The position numbers and the translations under genes are program-made. DNA of 64,000 nucleotides from Siphonodentalium dalli. Its lineage: Eukaryota > Mollusca > Scaphopoda > Gadilida > Siphonodentaliidae. The notes beneath the pieces are model-generated. The model was not told where the DNA came from, did not search any database, and saw only the letters and a list, made by a program, of their open reading frames with translations. This document shows, one piece after another, positions 37,201-52,200 of this stretch. Every line of letters begins with the position of its first letter. Position 1 is the first letter of the stretch. The stretch lies in assembly GCA_032622095.1 (NCBI GenBank), contig CP136068.1, positions 135,477,989-135,541,988 on the forward strand, written 5' to 3'.

Positions 37201-40200
37201 AATAGACCATTTAACTGACTGAGAGCATCCATTTATATATAGAAAGGGTTATAGCTCGCGCAGCACTTCAATTGCCCTACATACTCAATCATATGCATAT
37301 GTTATGTAAACAGTAGTGTATTGCCTGTGTATTTTATAAATAATTTACGTTATAATGATATATTGAATTGATTTATACTAATGACTCGTGTCAATCGTCC
37401 AAAGTGGCGTAATCGTTAATTATGAACGTAACCCCCGTGTTCCGATGTTTACAAATGTCGGTAATGAGTTTACACGTAAGATATGGCTCGCTCAGTCAGC
37501 TCGTTAGAAGCGTCAGCCGTCAAAATGTCGAATGACGAATGAAATCACTGTGCACCAACCATCATATTCACGGCCAAGGATTCGCTTTAGGATCAAAGTG
37601 ACTTAAATACAGTTCAAGGTTAACTTTCGATCCGCACATATATATATATATATATATATTTCAAAATAAATATAAAAATGTATAGTTTGATCATGAAATC
37701 GGTAGAACTTTTTTTTTTTTAGATTAAAAATTTGTTTTATATTTTTTTTCAAGTGTCCAGGCCTGAATATCTCTACCCCCAACTTTTCCACCTTCCGGAG
37801 ATAATCAAAGTGTCATAAATTGACATGAAGCCCCTGCGAATCCTAATTATATGTATTGTGTGGAAAGTTTTACGAAATTGATTTTACGAGGAATGACAAA
37901 AAGAAAGACCCCCCCCCCCCCAAAGAATCTGAAATGACAGTTTTGTCGGTTCTTTTTTATTCGATGATCCAAACAGCATGACACTTCAAGGAGTTTAAGA
38001 TAAAATGGAATAGTAATATCCACCTCATTAAATAGTTTGGCAATACAGGGTATTCGTTTGATTGGTAATGTTTGAAAAAACAAATTCCGTGAAAAAGAAA
38101 GATTTTAAAGCAAAAAAAAACAATGTTTCACTTTCAAGTAGATATATGGTACGATGTAGTAACTCTAATGTCACAACAAATAAGTAAGGCTCGATTTACA
38201 AAAATCGCGAATTTCTGGAAATCTCACTGGTGGGTATCAATCGTTGTAAGTTTGACCAGCCACCATTGATTCCGTTATTTTTACTGTCATTTTTCATGAT
38301 ATATACTAACTAACTAACTTAAATGTTATTTTTTAATCGTTTGAACTCGCACAAGTCGAATGTTTGCTGCTATATATCTGGTAAGTGTGGGACATGTACT
38401 AAATGCATTATATGTAATTCAGACACAGAACAAGATGGTTTGCTCATAGTGACATGCCACAACGACAGATATAGACTGGGTGAAATATTATCATGTAAAC
38501 TACTGCACAAACGATAATTTATATTTGTAGTTTTTTTGCGCAATATAAGTATGTGTCGAGTCATGTCTAGTCTTGAGACAGACATCACCATTAATTTTAT
38601 TTTAAATCCTCATAGCCCCAAATTAAATCTGCTAATGTTAGCGTGTGTCACGTTTTAGATGGACTGACTTGGGTGCAGGACGTTTCGGCACCTGGACGTT
38701 TCGGCACCTGGTTTTCTGGACGTTTCGGCACCTGGATTTCGGCACTTGGTTGTTTAGGCCCAGGTACTTGGACGTTTCGGCACTTCATCGAAGACGTTTC
38801 GGAACTTATTTCATTTTCTTTTCTTTTCATATATAATATTGTCTTCGCCGTTGCTATTCCGATCAGCATTATTGCCTTAGCATTTGATGACTTGTGCTCT
38901 TTATATGTTCACCATCGTTACCATTCGTTCCACCAAGTGTTTATTTTTGTTACCATGTTACATGTTTTATCACATTTTATTGAAATAAAGGATAAACAAA
39001 ACTAATTTAGTCTTCACTCATAATTTCGTTGGTCCGAAAATTAGCAGGTGCCGAAAAGTCCAAAGAGCCGAAGTCAGGTGCCGAAACGTCCAGATGCCGA
39101 AATGTCCAGCATTCACTGACTTGATATCATGATATACCAATGACCGACTTATTCAATTCATATACAAACTAGTGTCCCTGTTATCCGAATACGTACATAA
39201 ATTGTTTTATGTTCAAACATTCAACGTCCATATATAATCACAACAAATTGAAATGCTGCTTGGATATTCGAATCAAAAAGAGCGGAGAAAACGGCAATTT
39301 TTCTATTCCTCTTTGCTATGGATTTCTGATAAGGTCTGAGCACTTTCTCAATGTGATATTATGGCATTATGACTATATTATTCGACGACAAGCAACCAAT
39401 ATCTGTATATACACGAACCTGTAATCAGAGACAATTCCCAGCTTCTGCTGTCTTATTCAAATTCAATTCAATTTTATTTAGTAATATATAACAAACATGA
39501 TAATGTATAATACAAAACTCAAACAAAATATAGTATATATTTCTGGGAGATGGCATGACCTACTGGTCGTCTTCCTGCACACTCCCAAACTTAGATAATC
39601 ATATTCCGACTCTGAGCCCATGTGACAGCGTACGTTGGTGATACAAGGTTGTATCTGTAGTAGTGTAGACAACGATACTTTTGTGGTTTGTTTTTTCCAT
39701 AATTGAGCAGTACGAATAGATACATTTACGTTCTTGTAACTATGCAATGAGAAAAGCATCATTCTTCGAAGCACACATATTATACAAGGGTTTCAATAGT
39801 TGCCATTTACCTTGCATAGTCCGAGAATTTGTATAATCACGATAAGTATTTCAAATTACAGAAACCACACGAAGACTCCATTAGTTTGAGTATTATGTTC
39901 ATCCGCTTCGCAGTTTTATATGATTGGAAGTCATCAGAGACGAGGGCTGGGACAATTGGACAAATCACGCAATATGAGGCGATGGTGGCACAGGCTGGCG
40001 GGGAGCCCATGTGCTGATTGCTTAACCAATTACAACACTCGAATCAACGTATATATATTAGCAACGAAAATATCCACCATGCAATAAATATAATTTCTAT
40101 GTAATTGCTGTGAATTCCAGATTGTAGGTCAAGGGAAATTATGTACTAAAAATAGTAATAATAACTAAATAACATAAATATTTATATATAAATAATGTCG

Positions 40201-43200
40201 CCACATATTGCATGATACAAATTATTGATACAATGGCACCCAGATTTAATTTTTCCAATGTTTCCCCATTCAAAAAGTGTGGTGAGGAGTTTCACAAATA
40301 TTACACAGTGGGAGGTGAAAGCGGCTACCAAATGTATCAATACCTATAATGCATCTCGCTCTCTCGTGGGTTTCATGACTTCCTGCGCACTGAGGGAATC
40401 ACGTAACAATTCCAATCAATTACTAACATCAAAGGGACATAATCGTACCTGTTTGTACCTTATCAATGTGAAAAATACATAAATCATCCGACCCCACCTG
40501 GAAGTTTCTGATTTAAATTGAATTTAACAACATGTTTCTAATTTGTTATCTTTGCTGGACTGAGCTATTAGTTTGATTGAGTGATGATTGGAGTCTCGCC
40601 GTCTGGTTGGCTCAACGTCGGTGCCACAGAAAACTCATACGCAACCGCCACCTGTTCATCAAAGTGATGGACTCACAACAAATTATCACGGCTCTCAGCA
40701 CAAGCAATGGATATATACATGAGACTGTTTTCTCTCTGAAGATACTGTTTCATAGTGAACGAGTGTTAAATTGGCTCCCATCGCCCAGTGCTCCAGCACT
40801 ATTTCACCATACCAGTGCTTGTGGTCACAAAAATAAGCTAAATGTGCCGATTTCTGGTATGGTTACCCAGGCTTCGTTCTATTCGTAACACAAGGGTCAG
40901 TTAAGGTTAATTTGCATAGTTATACTAGATTATATGATTTCCTGTTATCGTACCCAAAAATGATCATATATAGCCAAACCACCCGCTTAGTTTCTTGAGA
41001 GGATCTTGCCCGCAAACAGTGAAACGGTGATTCCATTTCTCCATTTATGTTAGCCTTCCTTTCTTGCATCACATAGAAACCATTGCCAACTCTGATTGCC
41101 ATACTCATTTCAACCGAACTGTATGTTTATATCACTGTTTCATGCTCCATTGTCTTCCAAATCTTAGTCTCTCTTTGAGTGCATACTATAATATTACATA
41201 TTATATAACAGTTCACTGGTGCTGTGCTTTCGTCAAAAGAATGTCAGTATCTGGACGTGTGAATACACCTAGAATCGGAACTCTTTGGCCTATATATCCA
41301 CACCAGATTTACGACATATGTATCTTTATACGTTATATATGCAGTTTATATACACTTCATTTGCCACAGGCATTGTTAAAATTGATCTTGTAAAGTGTTA
41401 TCAAAGTTGTGTATACGGTGTGATACATACCCTTGGGAATATTGAGAATTTGACGCTCTTTGTTGAAACTTTTGAAGCTTTCGTTGAGGACTTGACACAT
41501 TTTCTGATTGGTTCCAGGTGTAAGAGGTGGCACTTGCGTGCTGGAGACATCTGAAGAATATTAAACAGAATCAGTAACAATTGTGATTATTGTGGGTGGC
41601 ACAACTCTCGAAGGTTATATAAGCCGATAGGACACAATAAGGCGTCGTCATTATGTTTGCTTCAGTGCGATGTTAGGTTAAAGAAACAACGCCAGATTTT
41701 AGCAAACCGACCGAAGAGGGCAATTTATATTTCTTGGATTGAAATTGGAGCTCATGTGGCAGACATGGGACCACAATTCAACGTGTGTAAGGCATTACCT
41801 CTGCATTTTGGTGATCGGACATACATAAACGATGACTGGTGTCCACATGTCCAGCCTATAGAGGGCGACATCTTCTCCCTAAAATTTGTCACTTCTCCCT
41901 ATGTCTTGTCACAGAGAGAAATGACCTCTCTCATATACAATTATTATTAATATGTCCCAACAGCATCTTCTCCCTATAAAGTGTCACTTCTCCCTATTCT
42001 TGTCCCAGAGAGAAGTGAATTATATTTCAGATAACATTATGCATATGTCCAAATTTAAAGCATATTTTCTGATTATAATGCATTGTGTTCTTATCCACTA
42101 TGTTTTTATAAATGGGTTTTTGGATCATATAATGGTGCTGTTATGGGTGTCAATTGAACTGAGGCCATTGTGACTTCTTCCTAATAACTAAATAAGGAGA
42201 AGTGACTTCTCTCAATTTAAAACTAGCTCTACGCTGGTCCCTTGATGTCGGATGTATTTCATGTTTATATGAGCTGAAAAGTAAAGTCCATATTTACGTT
42301 CACATGCAAAATACTGAACGTTGGTTACACACCAACATATCATCGCTCAAATACGAACATAATCGACCAATAATGTGAAATAGGTACATAATGTGATTAT
42401 TTGATTCTGAAATACGCACATATTGGAGTCATATCCGTTATTTCGTTTTATGACGCGGGCCGCAATGAAAACGTGGCTTATTTGTGTCAGTATCCGCACA
42501 TAATATGATTAGAATCGCCTCATTATGTGTCGATAATGTGACTAAAATACTCTCATTTCCAGAACATTATCAACTCAAAATGAGGCGATTCTAAGCAGTT
42601 AATCTACATAAAACAAGATAATAATAAGCAGATAATGTGCGGATTTTCGGGAGAACAGGCTGTACACACAACACAATATTGTCTTGCAACTGGGAGCAAG
42701 ACACCAAGAACGTCGAAGAAATACAAAGAGAACCATGCAGGGCCACCAGGTATTGAATTATGAAAGTATCACGATACAAGTATTCGCTGTATTCTATCCT
42801 TTTCATACATGTAGGCGTTCACAATTTCCCACGAACAGTTTCTTTTCACCATATTTATTTGAAGACAAAAAAAAACACCTCTATTAAATTATATTAGGAA
42901 AAAAAACCATCATCCCATGACCCGAGAGGTCAAAATAGAAAGGTCATAGTGCATAAATGATCAGTTTGCTAATCGCATTCGACACTGATGGGCGAGAGTC
43001 GTCATGCTTTAACGGCCCGTATAGTACGTGATAGAGGCTAACAACGGCATCATATACGAAATGCTGGGTAATTTGCGCTCAGAAAGGTCGGAAGGAACCC
43101 TTGTAGATGCACCGAGAGATGCAGCCGGTGTGAAAGTGACGACCTTTAGTGTTAGAAATTTATTTTCATTATAATAATATGTATCTATGCCCGCAGCGAA

Positions 43201-46200
43201 GTGGCAGCCAAATTGAGGTTTTGGATAATTGGGAAATTTGATTTGGTTAATATGCCACATAAACTGACGGGTTAGTACTTGTTTTTGTTCTGACTTCTGC
43301 GAGGGTTGAGAGCCGGAGAATGTGCACGTGCGTTGCTCGGGAAATATCCACGGGAGCACTTGAATCTGTTATTTCAATAAACACTTTAGTGTTAATAAAG
43401 AGGGGCTTACAATCGAGTCTTTGGCAGATATCATCCCACGTCCAACGACTATTAAGTATGAATTAAATATCTCCAACACTTGAGCAGGCGTGGAAACATC
43501 ATGATGTGTAAGTCTGAGTTTAGTGTATCTGTCATTTACAGAATAAGGTCCACAGAGGGTGAATTTAACAGCGGGCTAGCATCACTAAATTCACCCTCTG
43601 TGGACCTCATTCTGCTTTGGCCTCGTCTTCTCTGGACAGTTTCTCTGTTATAAAATTTCTAAAGAAACTTAGATTCTCTATCTTTTTAGTTCAGTTTCCC
43701 TATATACCCAGACGACACATTGCACAATCGAGGTTCCCAATGGGTGTACACCACAGTATTCACCATTTGGGAACTTCAATCTTAGTCTATGTCCCTCCCA
43801 TAGCAGATGAGGCCATGCAGAAAATAGGTCCCAAGAGGGTGAATTTGGTGATGCTAGCTCACTGTGTGGGATAGCGTCACTAAATTCACCCTCTGGGGAC
43901 CTCATTCTGCAAACGACAGACACACTACACTCAGGCATCATTGGGTGATCTTTGAGAGATGTGTAATCTTTGCGGGACTACGTCATCAATATTGAAATAG
44001 CGAATAAAAGTGGCCATGCACCATTGAGCCAATGATCTATACTGAGACCAAGCAATAGCCAGGTACAGTACGACGTGTGGTTTTAGTGCAGACGATTTAC
44101 GTGAGTCACAAATTTAGATATATGCATTCTTATGTGTCGAGTAACTAAACGTCTAGAAAGTGATATATAATAAAATTTCACAAGATTATTCGGCCAATTT
44201 AAGGATGCTATTTACTTGTACAGAGATCCAACATCGATAAGTCCAGAATCGGTCAAAATTTGACCATCAGATTACGCTCTCTACATAATCGATATACACG
44301 TATTGCCTCTATATTTTCCGACACTAAATCATGCCACATATACACCGTTATTGCAGTACCATACTGTAATGCCCTAAGTAATCGACCCCTTAACCACAGA
44401 AGAATTATGGGTAACTTTTCAGGATTTAGTCAGAAATATGGCTTGTTGCCATTCACCGGAAAGCTCTCGGTGAGAGCTTTCCGATGAATGGCAACAAGCC
44501 ATATTTCCGACTAAATACTGAAAAGTTACCCATAATTCTGCTGTGGTTAAGGGGTCGATCACTTAGGGCGTTACCATAGCAACATACATAGGGCGTCACT
44601 GCGTGTAACTGACCCCGGATATTTTCTGTGATATAAGATAATTGATATTTTGGGGATAGTCAAAGGTGAATGACAAAAGCAATCACTGTCTATATAGCTG
44701 CTATAACATATAGCTTGAAGATATATTTTATCCTCAGATTAGATAATCAAACGTCATACCAGAAGGCTTGGAAAAGCAAGACACAGACCACAAAGCGGTG
44801 CATGCAAACGCACACAGATAACTAGGACAACATGCTTCATTTCGGCCAATTTGGCCGGTTACTTCATGTGACTTTTTCATCTGACGTGTGTGTCGGAATA
44901 ATGATATGGAGGATTTATGTAAATGTTAGCCCAAACTACATTTCCAAGTAACGATGGTTTTGTTGTTTATTTTGAGGAATAATACCGCGTCAGATGAATT
45001 CAGCCCAAATATGTTAACACTTGTCGTGTAAAACATTCGGCAGTAAGTTAGCGTTATTTAGTATTTGTGGATGTCCTTCAACATGGGGAAAATAGACTAC
45101 TGCGCTTGAACGAGCATGTGAATTGTCGTTTTTAATGTATAGCAACTTTATAATCAATAACAGAGGCATTCTCTGTCAAATAAGGTCGCTCTATTTACGA
45201 TACCAATTGGGGAACTTTGTGAATTAAATTACGCGTAAACTTAACCTGCTGCAAATAGAAAAGGTGTCGGAAACGGTGTACTCGCCTCATGGCTAACTCG
45301 CCCCAATCGGCGAGTGCCAACTCGGAATAAAAGGCCAACTCGGAATAAAAGATGCATACGGGGTGTTATATGGCGTTTGGTCCGTTGTTTCTCAATGAAT
45401 ATTATTGAAATTTGGTGTATATGTCCGGGCTGGGACATGGAATACAACAACGTTTGAATTGTTTTTAAATTTACAAATTTGTTGATTTTATTCATTTTGT
45501 TTTCGTTCTGAAACACACTATAAAGTGTATATAATATAATATAATAACGAACACGAGACATACATAATTTATAAACTGTTAACAAAAGATATCAAATTCA
45601 ATACATGACAAAGATGATTCAGTGGAGTTTATAAAGTGAACATAAAAACATTGAGGTAAGAATCTTTTTAAGGAATGCAACTTTATTAAATGATAATAAA
45701 CACATAAATTAAAATAACAAACATGAGACATACATGATTTATAAACTGTTAACAAAAGATATCAAACTCAATACATGACAAAGATGACTCAGTGAAGTTT
45801 ATAAAGTGAACATAAAAATATTAAGGTAAAAATCTTTTTAAGCATTACTAAACCGTTTAGCACAGTCCACTTCACTCATCCGATCATCACTAAACTTGAT
45901 ATTTATCTTGATATTGATCTATCAGATGAGAGCTATCAAATATTTTTTTTATTTTATAGGAAAAAATGGTCGCCAGCGGCCATATTACATTTACGTTATA
46001 TGTTATCGCGTCATGTCGATATCTAGTATTAGTTAGAAATTTCACCTTTCCAGATTCATAATTGCTCCATTGACTGTAACAGATGGAATTATTCCCCTCT
46101 TCGGATAGAGTGTCACTGAAACTTTATTTTGTCAGACTGTCTGTATAGTCACTGATTATATATGGCAATAATCTGTAATAAGATGTAGCACTATTTTATT

Positions 46201-49200
46201 TTATATTTACATGCAGTGCTGTTTTTATACAACAATTCTAATCCCCCCTAGATCATCATGTGATCGACCATACATCGCGCGAGGACCTGGTTGAATTAAG
46301 GGGGGTTTTATGGATAACTTCTGTCCTCAAGCTAGATTATACTTATGACATTTAATGGCATGTTTCTAACGTGGAGGGTTAGATATGCTTGAGACACCAA
46401 CACTCTTCAATTCACACCAAGTTATCAGCTGTCATATTCGGATATTAGAACCGATAGCCATGATATATGGTTTATTTTGTGTATACTAGTAATATTGTTA
46501 TTTTCAGTACCTTTATATACCAGTACTGTGTATAACAATGCATATAAATTAATCCATGTATACATGTATATTGATTCAACGGATTCAGTGGTTTTGTCCA
46601 TAAGTCTATCAAATATGCGGGGAAAACATGGCCACAAGCAGTACACCCTGTTAAATTTCGAATTTGAATCAATTGGCGCACCCTGCAGCCAGCTTTTATT
46701 GGAGAACTTTTTCTCACGTGGATAGTTTGGGTCACCGCTAGATGTGAGCCATGTTTTGTTCTCAAGCTGTCCTTGTGAAGACATCACTGCCAGCGGTGAT
46801 CTGGAATTTTACTATTTTTATGGCTAAATAATTTGGTTGATCCTACAGACGACACCCCTTGTCCGATCGTCACCAGATTCCACAATGATCTTCTGGATAA
46901 CCAGGGTGAGAGTAATCTAATTTTCCCGAATTTCGTTAAAAAACATTACCACAGGCAGCAATTTTGTATCTTACTGTTTGATCCTCTTTTGCGTGACTGA
47001 ATTGTTTAGCAACTGTACAGTCATATCCCTCATCTGATAGTCACCACACTTTATATTGATCTTCGGGCTGACAACTAGATGGGAGCTATCGAATGCTTTG
47101 AATTTTTTTGGAAAACATTGTCGCCAGCAGTCATCTTCTATTTTGGTTTTTATATACATGTATATCTCTTCATTCGGATAGTCAGTATTACGTAGGTACT
47201 TCAACTTTCCGCATTCCTGTCATCATTTGAAATATAAAAATTTACCTGATACCATGCACCCTTCAAAATTTGTTTCGTCGTATCTATTTTAATGACCCGT
47301 ATGGTAATATTGATACAGATATATTTGTCAAACATTTCTTTGTACAATATACAGGTATTTAGTTTGTAACTAAATCTAGAAATATATAATAGTAACTGGT
47401 GGACCCTACTTCGTCCGTGATGTTCCCCTCTGATTTTCGGAGAATTGCGCGATTTAACCTTGAATTGACCATTTTAAAGGTGAACGTCATGTCGGGTCAC
47501 GATTTGACCCGTCCAAAACACTCCCCGGACAAAAGTCACGACAAAAATACCCGTCGAAATCCGCCCGGCTTTACCCGATTTGACCTTGAATTGACAATTT
47601 TGAATGTCAAGATCAGGTCAGGGTCATAATTTGACCCACCCGAAACACTCCTGGGACAAAAGTAACAGTAGGTATTATATTTCGTTGAAATACTTCCGTT
47701 TTACCAGATTTGACCTTGAATTGATCTTTTTGAATGTCAAAGTCAGGTCGGGATCAAGATTTGACCCGTCCAAATAGTCCAGAAACATGCCTACATCAGC
47801 ACGCTCGAGAACATGGTCCCACGTGAAATTGGACCCGTCCATATTGCTCCCGGGATCGAAGTAGTCCTACACACAATTTTTTAGTCGGATCGGTCAAGGT
47901 CCAGAAACATGCCTATGAGCGAGGTCAAGTTGACACGTTAAATACCAAATCCGAGTCGGATCAGTCGAGCAGTGTTAGAGTCTATAACACATACACACAT
48001 GCATTCATGCATACACACATACATACAGACAGGTGTTCCAAAATGTATAATCGATAGCTACAACAATTCTATGGTAGATAGTTCACGGCCGACCTGATGC
48101 ATGCATCTTAGTTTTCTTGTTCAAGCTGGTCTCATCAAAGCTGTATTAAGATGGTCGACTTCTGATGCGGCGTGGGCGGTTGGATGTATTTTCCGAAGCG
48201 CCGGGTGAAACGAACCATTGTCCGTGCGCACATTTGAGCTATGAGAGAATTGCTAAAATCGTTCTTAATACTCATCTTATAAATAACGTGCTGCCGAAAT
48301 AAATCCACTATTATCGTAATGTAAAACGCATATAGGTGTCAGGTTGAGCGATGGATGAGTGAAAATGCATGCAGTTTACAGAGACTTGGCTAGAGCCTCC
48401 AATTGGGGGGGGGGGGGGGGTATCCACCTTGGCATTTACAAATGCACCCTCCCCAGTAATGAAGACCGAGAAATTATATTTTACTGATCTCAAACTATGC
48501 AACTGTTCTGAATTTGTAACGCAGCACTCCCTATGGTTGGACATGTTCAACTGATTGCCATCTCAGTCCAACAATTTCATCAAAAGTATAGGGAAAACAT
48601 TCGACTAAAAACAACATATTTGACTTATTTGATATTTTGTCAAAGTTGGGGGGGGGGGGGGCTACTATCTTCACTGTCTTGAACATTGCGTCATGCTGAA
48701 ATTTAATGTATAGGTGAACAGACATTTATATTTTGTACAACATATCTCAGGTCTAATATATGCGATGTAATGAACGCGCAACCCCGCGTATATACACGCA
48801 TGGCATCGTATAACGTGTCAGTTTGAACATGCCAGTTAACATCATTCGATTCGGTACAAATTCGTCACCAGAAAAGAATGCGCCCCGTGGGTACGCTAGC
48901 TTATTTATCCGATATCTGTTTCTGATCTCTTGAAGAAGTCGTACATTTTCTGGCTAAAGGGGGAACCAGTCAACCGGAATTGTGATTTATCGGCTGCATC
49001 GATCCGCCCGATTACGCATATTACGCGTAAAAAATTGTATAAATAGAGATGATCTGTACTGAACAAGATGGCGGCTAAGTGTCGTCTGATTAGCGCGTGC
49101 GATTGCATATTATTAGCATATTATTCAACGATCATCTATCACTTGCGTATGCTGTGATCATTACTATAGATGGATATCTGATTTTAGTATACCACGTAAG

Positions 49201-52200
49201 AGTTCTCCATATCCGATAGATAATCGACTATGTCAGGCTTATGCTGATATTTGGTCATCCACGTCCCTCATATATGTATATTTTATGAGCAAGGTGTATA
49301 TACTATATATTATATGTTGTATATATTATATGTTGTGGTGTAATGTTGTATGCGGTAACAAGTAGTGTTTTCCAGCTATAGAGGATGGGCATCTTGAAAA
49401 CCCATACCATTTGACAGGAGTCAGCATTTAAATATCTGACAAAAATCAATCGTGTAATCACTCATGGCATTTCATAACGATCATCACAGAGAGCAATCGG
49501 AGGCACACACAGTAATGCCCTAAATAATCGACTCCTTAACCACAGCAGAATTATGGGTAATTTTTCAGGATTTAGTCGGAAATATGGCTTGTTGCTCTCA
49601 TTGAGAGCTTTCCGATGAATGGCAACAAGCCATATTTTCGACTAAATCCTGATAAATTACCCATAATTCTGCTGTGGTTAAGGAGTCGATTATTTTGGAC
49701 ATTACTGTAGCTTGTATGTGCTATCCCGAAGTTTATCTCTCCAAACATTGCAATATATAGTAATTTTAAACTAATTGCCAGAAAATGTTCCATGCCAATT
49801 TACAAAGTGTGTGAACTTAGCCTTATTCGCCCCAATTTAAATGCTCACCACCTTTCGTGCGGTCTGAAGCTGATTCGGTACACACATGTGTAGGACTTAT
49901 ATTCGTGTCAAGTAAACGGGGCGTTTACAAAACTGACCCCAATTGTTGATATATTAGAGACAATTATATTGAATTGTAGAAATTTTCAACTAATTGCGGT
50001 AGTTAGTCTGGTTAAGCTATGACAACAGTTATGTACTCATGCGAATAATATAGGTTTTAGTATTTGGTGGCTGCATGGGCTGTGAATGCCGTGCTATATA
50101 TACACATGGGTCGGTTAAACGAGAACATATACATTAAAGTGAAGAATGATATTTAAAAACAAAATGAATGTGCAAATAGGTTAATATTGGACCCAGATAT
50201 TCACATATGTCCATATTGGACTTATTAAATGAGGCCATATATAGTGGGCTTATATCCGTTATTCCGTATTATGGCGCGGGCCTCAGTTAAAACACATTAT
50301 AAGGTGTGTACATATGGTTAGTCGATATCGGTTCATATAGAGCGTAATTGTTTTCAAATAATACCGATATGGGCTTATTTGTGATATTTGTTCAATATAA
50401 GGCTATTTTCAGGATAACAGGCTGGTCTATGGGTACATTTGTATAGTCAAATAATCAGCGAATCCAGAAGTTAATAGTTATAAACTTGAAGTATAATAAT
50501 ATTATAATAAGGTTACATACAACAATGATATTTTGTGATGAAGGCATATAACTGAAAATTGTTGCTACTCGGATCAGTGTGTATAAACTATATATATATA
50601 TATTAGACATATTATATTCTTATATATGCACGTTGCTATAGTATGCATAATTTGCGTAAGCAGTTCAATAAACGGAATGTGAACATTTTCTAAAGGAGCT
50701 GCTTTTCAATTAGTATCTACTAAAGAAAGGGTTAATGGGAAAATCCTTGGAAATTTTAATATTTCTAACCCTGAAAATGTCATAAAAATTAATTGAAATC
50801 ACTGAATTCAGGGAATTCCCTGAAAACATTCATCTCTTGATTCGCACGTACTCTGGAAATGAACTCCTGCCTTTAGCATTCTCTGAGCTTCTCTCGTTCC
50901 ATTGTTTACACAGTGGTGCCAAAATTCTCAGACATCATGTACGCCTCAATGCCACAGCAGAACATTTACAAATTACACTCGTATTTTATGAATGTCAAAC
51001 ATCCAATAAACGTTTCTACCATAGCAGTCCAAGGGCAGCGCACGAACATGCATGCATATAGAGTGGATCCCTGTTCTAGATAAAAAAAATTACTGGTGTG
51101 AGTGACTTACGGGTGGTATAAAGAGGGTAAAATTGATTGCTTGCATGAGGTGTCCTACACTTTCCACATGCGACATCAATTCGAAGCTATAGATGATGCT
51201 TACATGTATTGAGACAGTATTATAGTGTACAATATATGTTAACCGCCATATCAAATCCAGTCGTAAGTCGGGATTGTTTTTACCCTGTGCCAATGCATTC
51301 TCTTATATATGCGAGTGGACCATAGGTCGCCTCGCATATATAAGAGAATGCATTAGCCTAACAATTTTTTTCCTTTTTTTAAAATAAATGTTTCTTACAT
51401 TTTTTAGGACATAAAATAAAAAAACATCCATTACCCTGCAGAGAGCCCCACACATATATAGAAGCATATAGAAGAGTGTCGTCTGCTCATGTTTGTCTGG
51501 GGCTCTGTATGGGTCAAATTATAAAATTGTTAAAGAATACCAGAAAAAATTATTAAAATTGTAAAAAATTGTTAGGCCAATGCATTCTCTTATATATGCG
51601 AGGCGACCTATGTTCGACTCGCATATATAAGAGAATGCATTGGCACAGGGTAAAAACAATCCCGATTACGACTGGATTTGATATGGCGGGTCACATATAC
51701 ACAACAAACACAATTACATGATAGATTATACAAAGTATATAAGAAATATGCGTCCATGCATGGGATATTAAAATCAAAATACAGATCCACCATGAATTGA
51801 ATTTGAATACCAACGTTGTAGTTACATTTTCATAATTGAGGGTATTCATAATTTCGGTTTCAGTGATATAGATATACCTTTAACCTTTTCTATAATAAAT
51901 AATCATTGGTGAGTAGTTCCCATAGGAAATGTTCAGATAATAAGTTCAACAAAACATTGAGCGTAATGTCGTCTGCTAATTTAACTTGAACACCCCTCTA
52001 AATGAATAATAGACCATTCCAAAGTATAATTTTATAATTAATTGGGATAAATCATTGACAATATAAGGGGTTAATGACGCCCAACCAAATACAGTGTGTT
52101 TCGACTCACAGGCCGCTGGGGAAATACTAATAAAATACCAATATAGACTATACCAGTGACTATATGGTCTATATTGATATATGAGTATATTTTCACAGGG

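Larger units (their letters stand above)
36695..41430 (-). other. ets1/2: ets intron 2
   Basis: 4.7 kb between the two Pointed-domain exons. It contains a 44-bp duplication, a foldback MITE, a TA tract (~37636-37660), a C-run (37907-37920) and the element at 38661-39110. The rest, including 39110-41430, has only unsupported small open frames. Confidence 0.65.

Noticed and set aside
40577-40888. 103-codon plus-strand frame
   Set aside because: No recognisable domain, opposite strand to the host gene, and no splice or promoter support.
43009-43359. 116-codon minus-strand frame in ets intron 1, considered as an extra ets exon
   Set aside because: No similarity to ETS N-termini, and no acceptor/donor pair in the required phase was evident.
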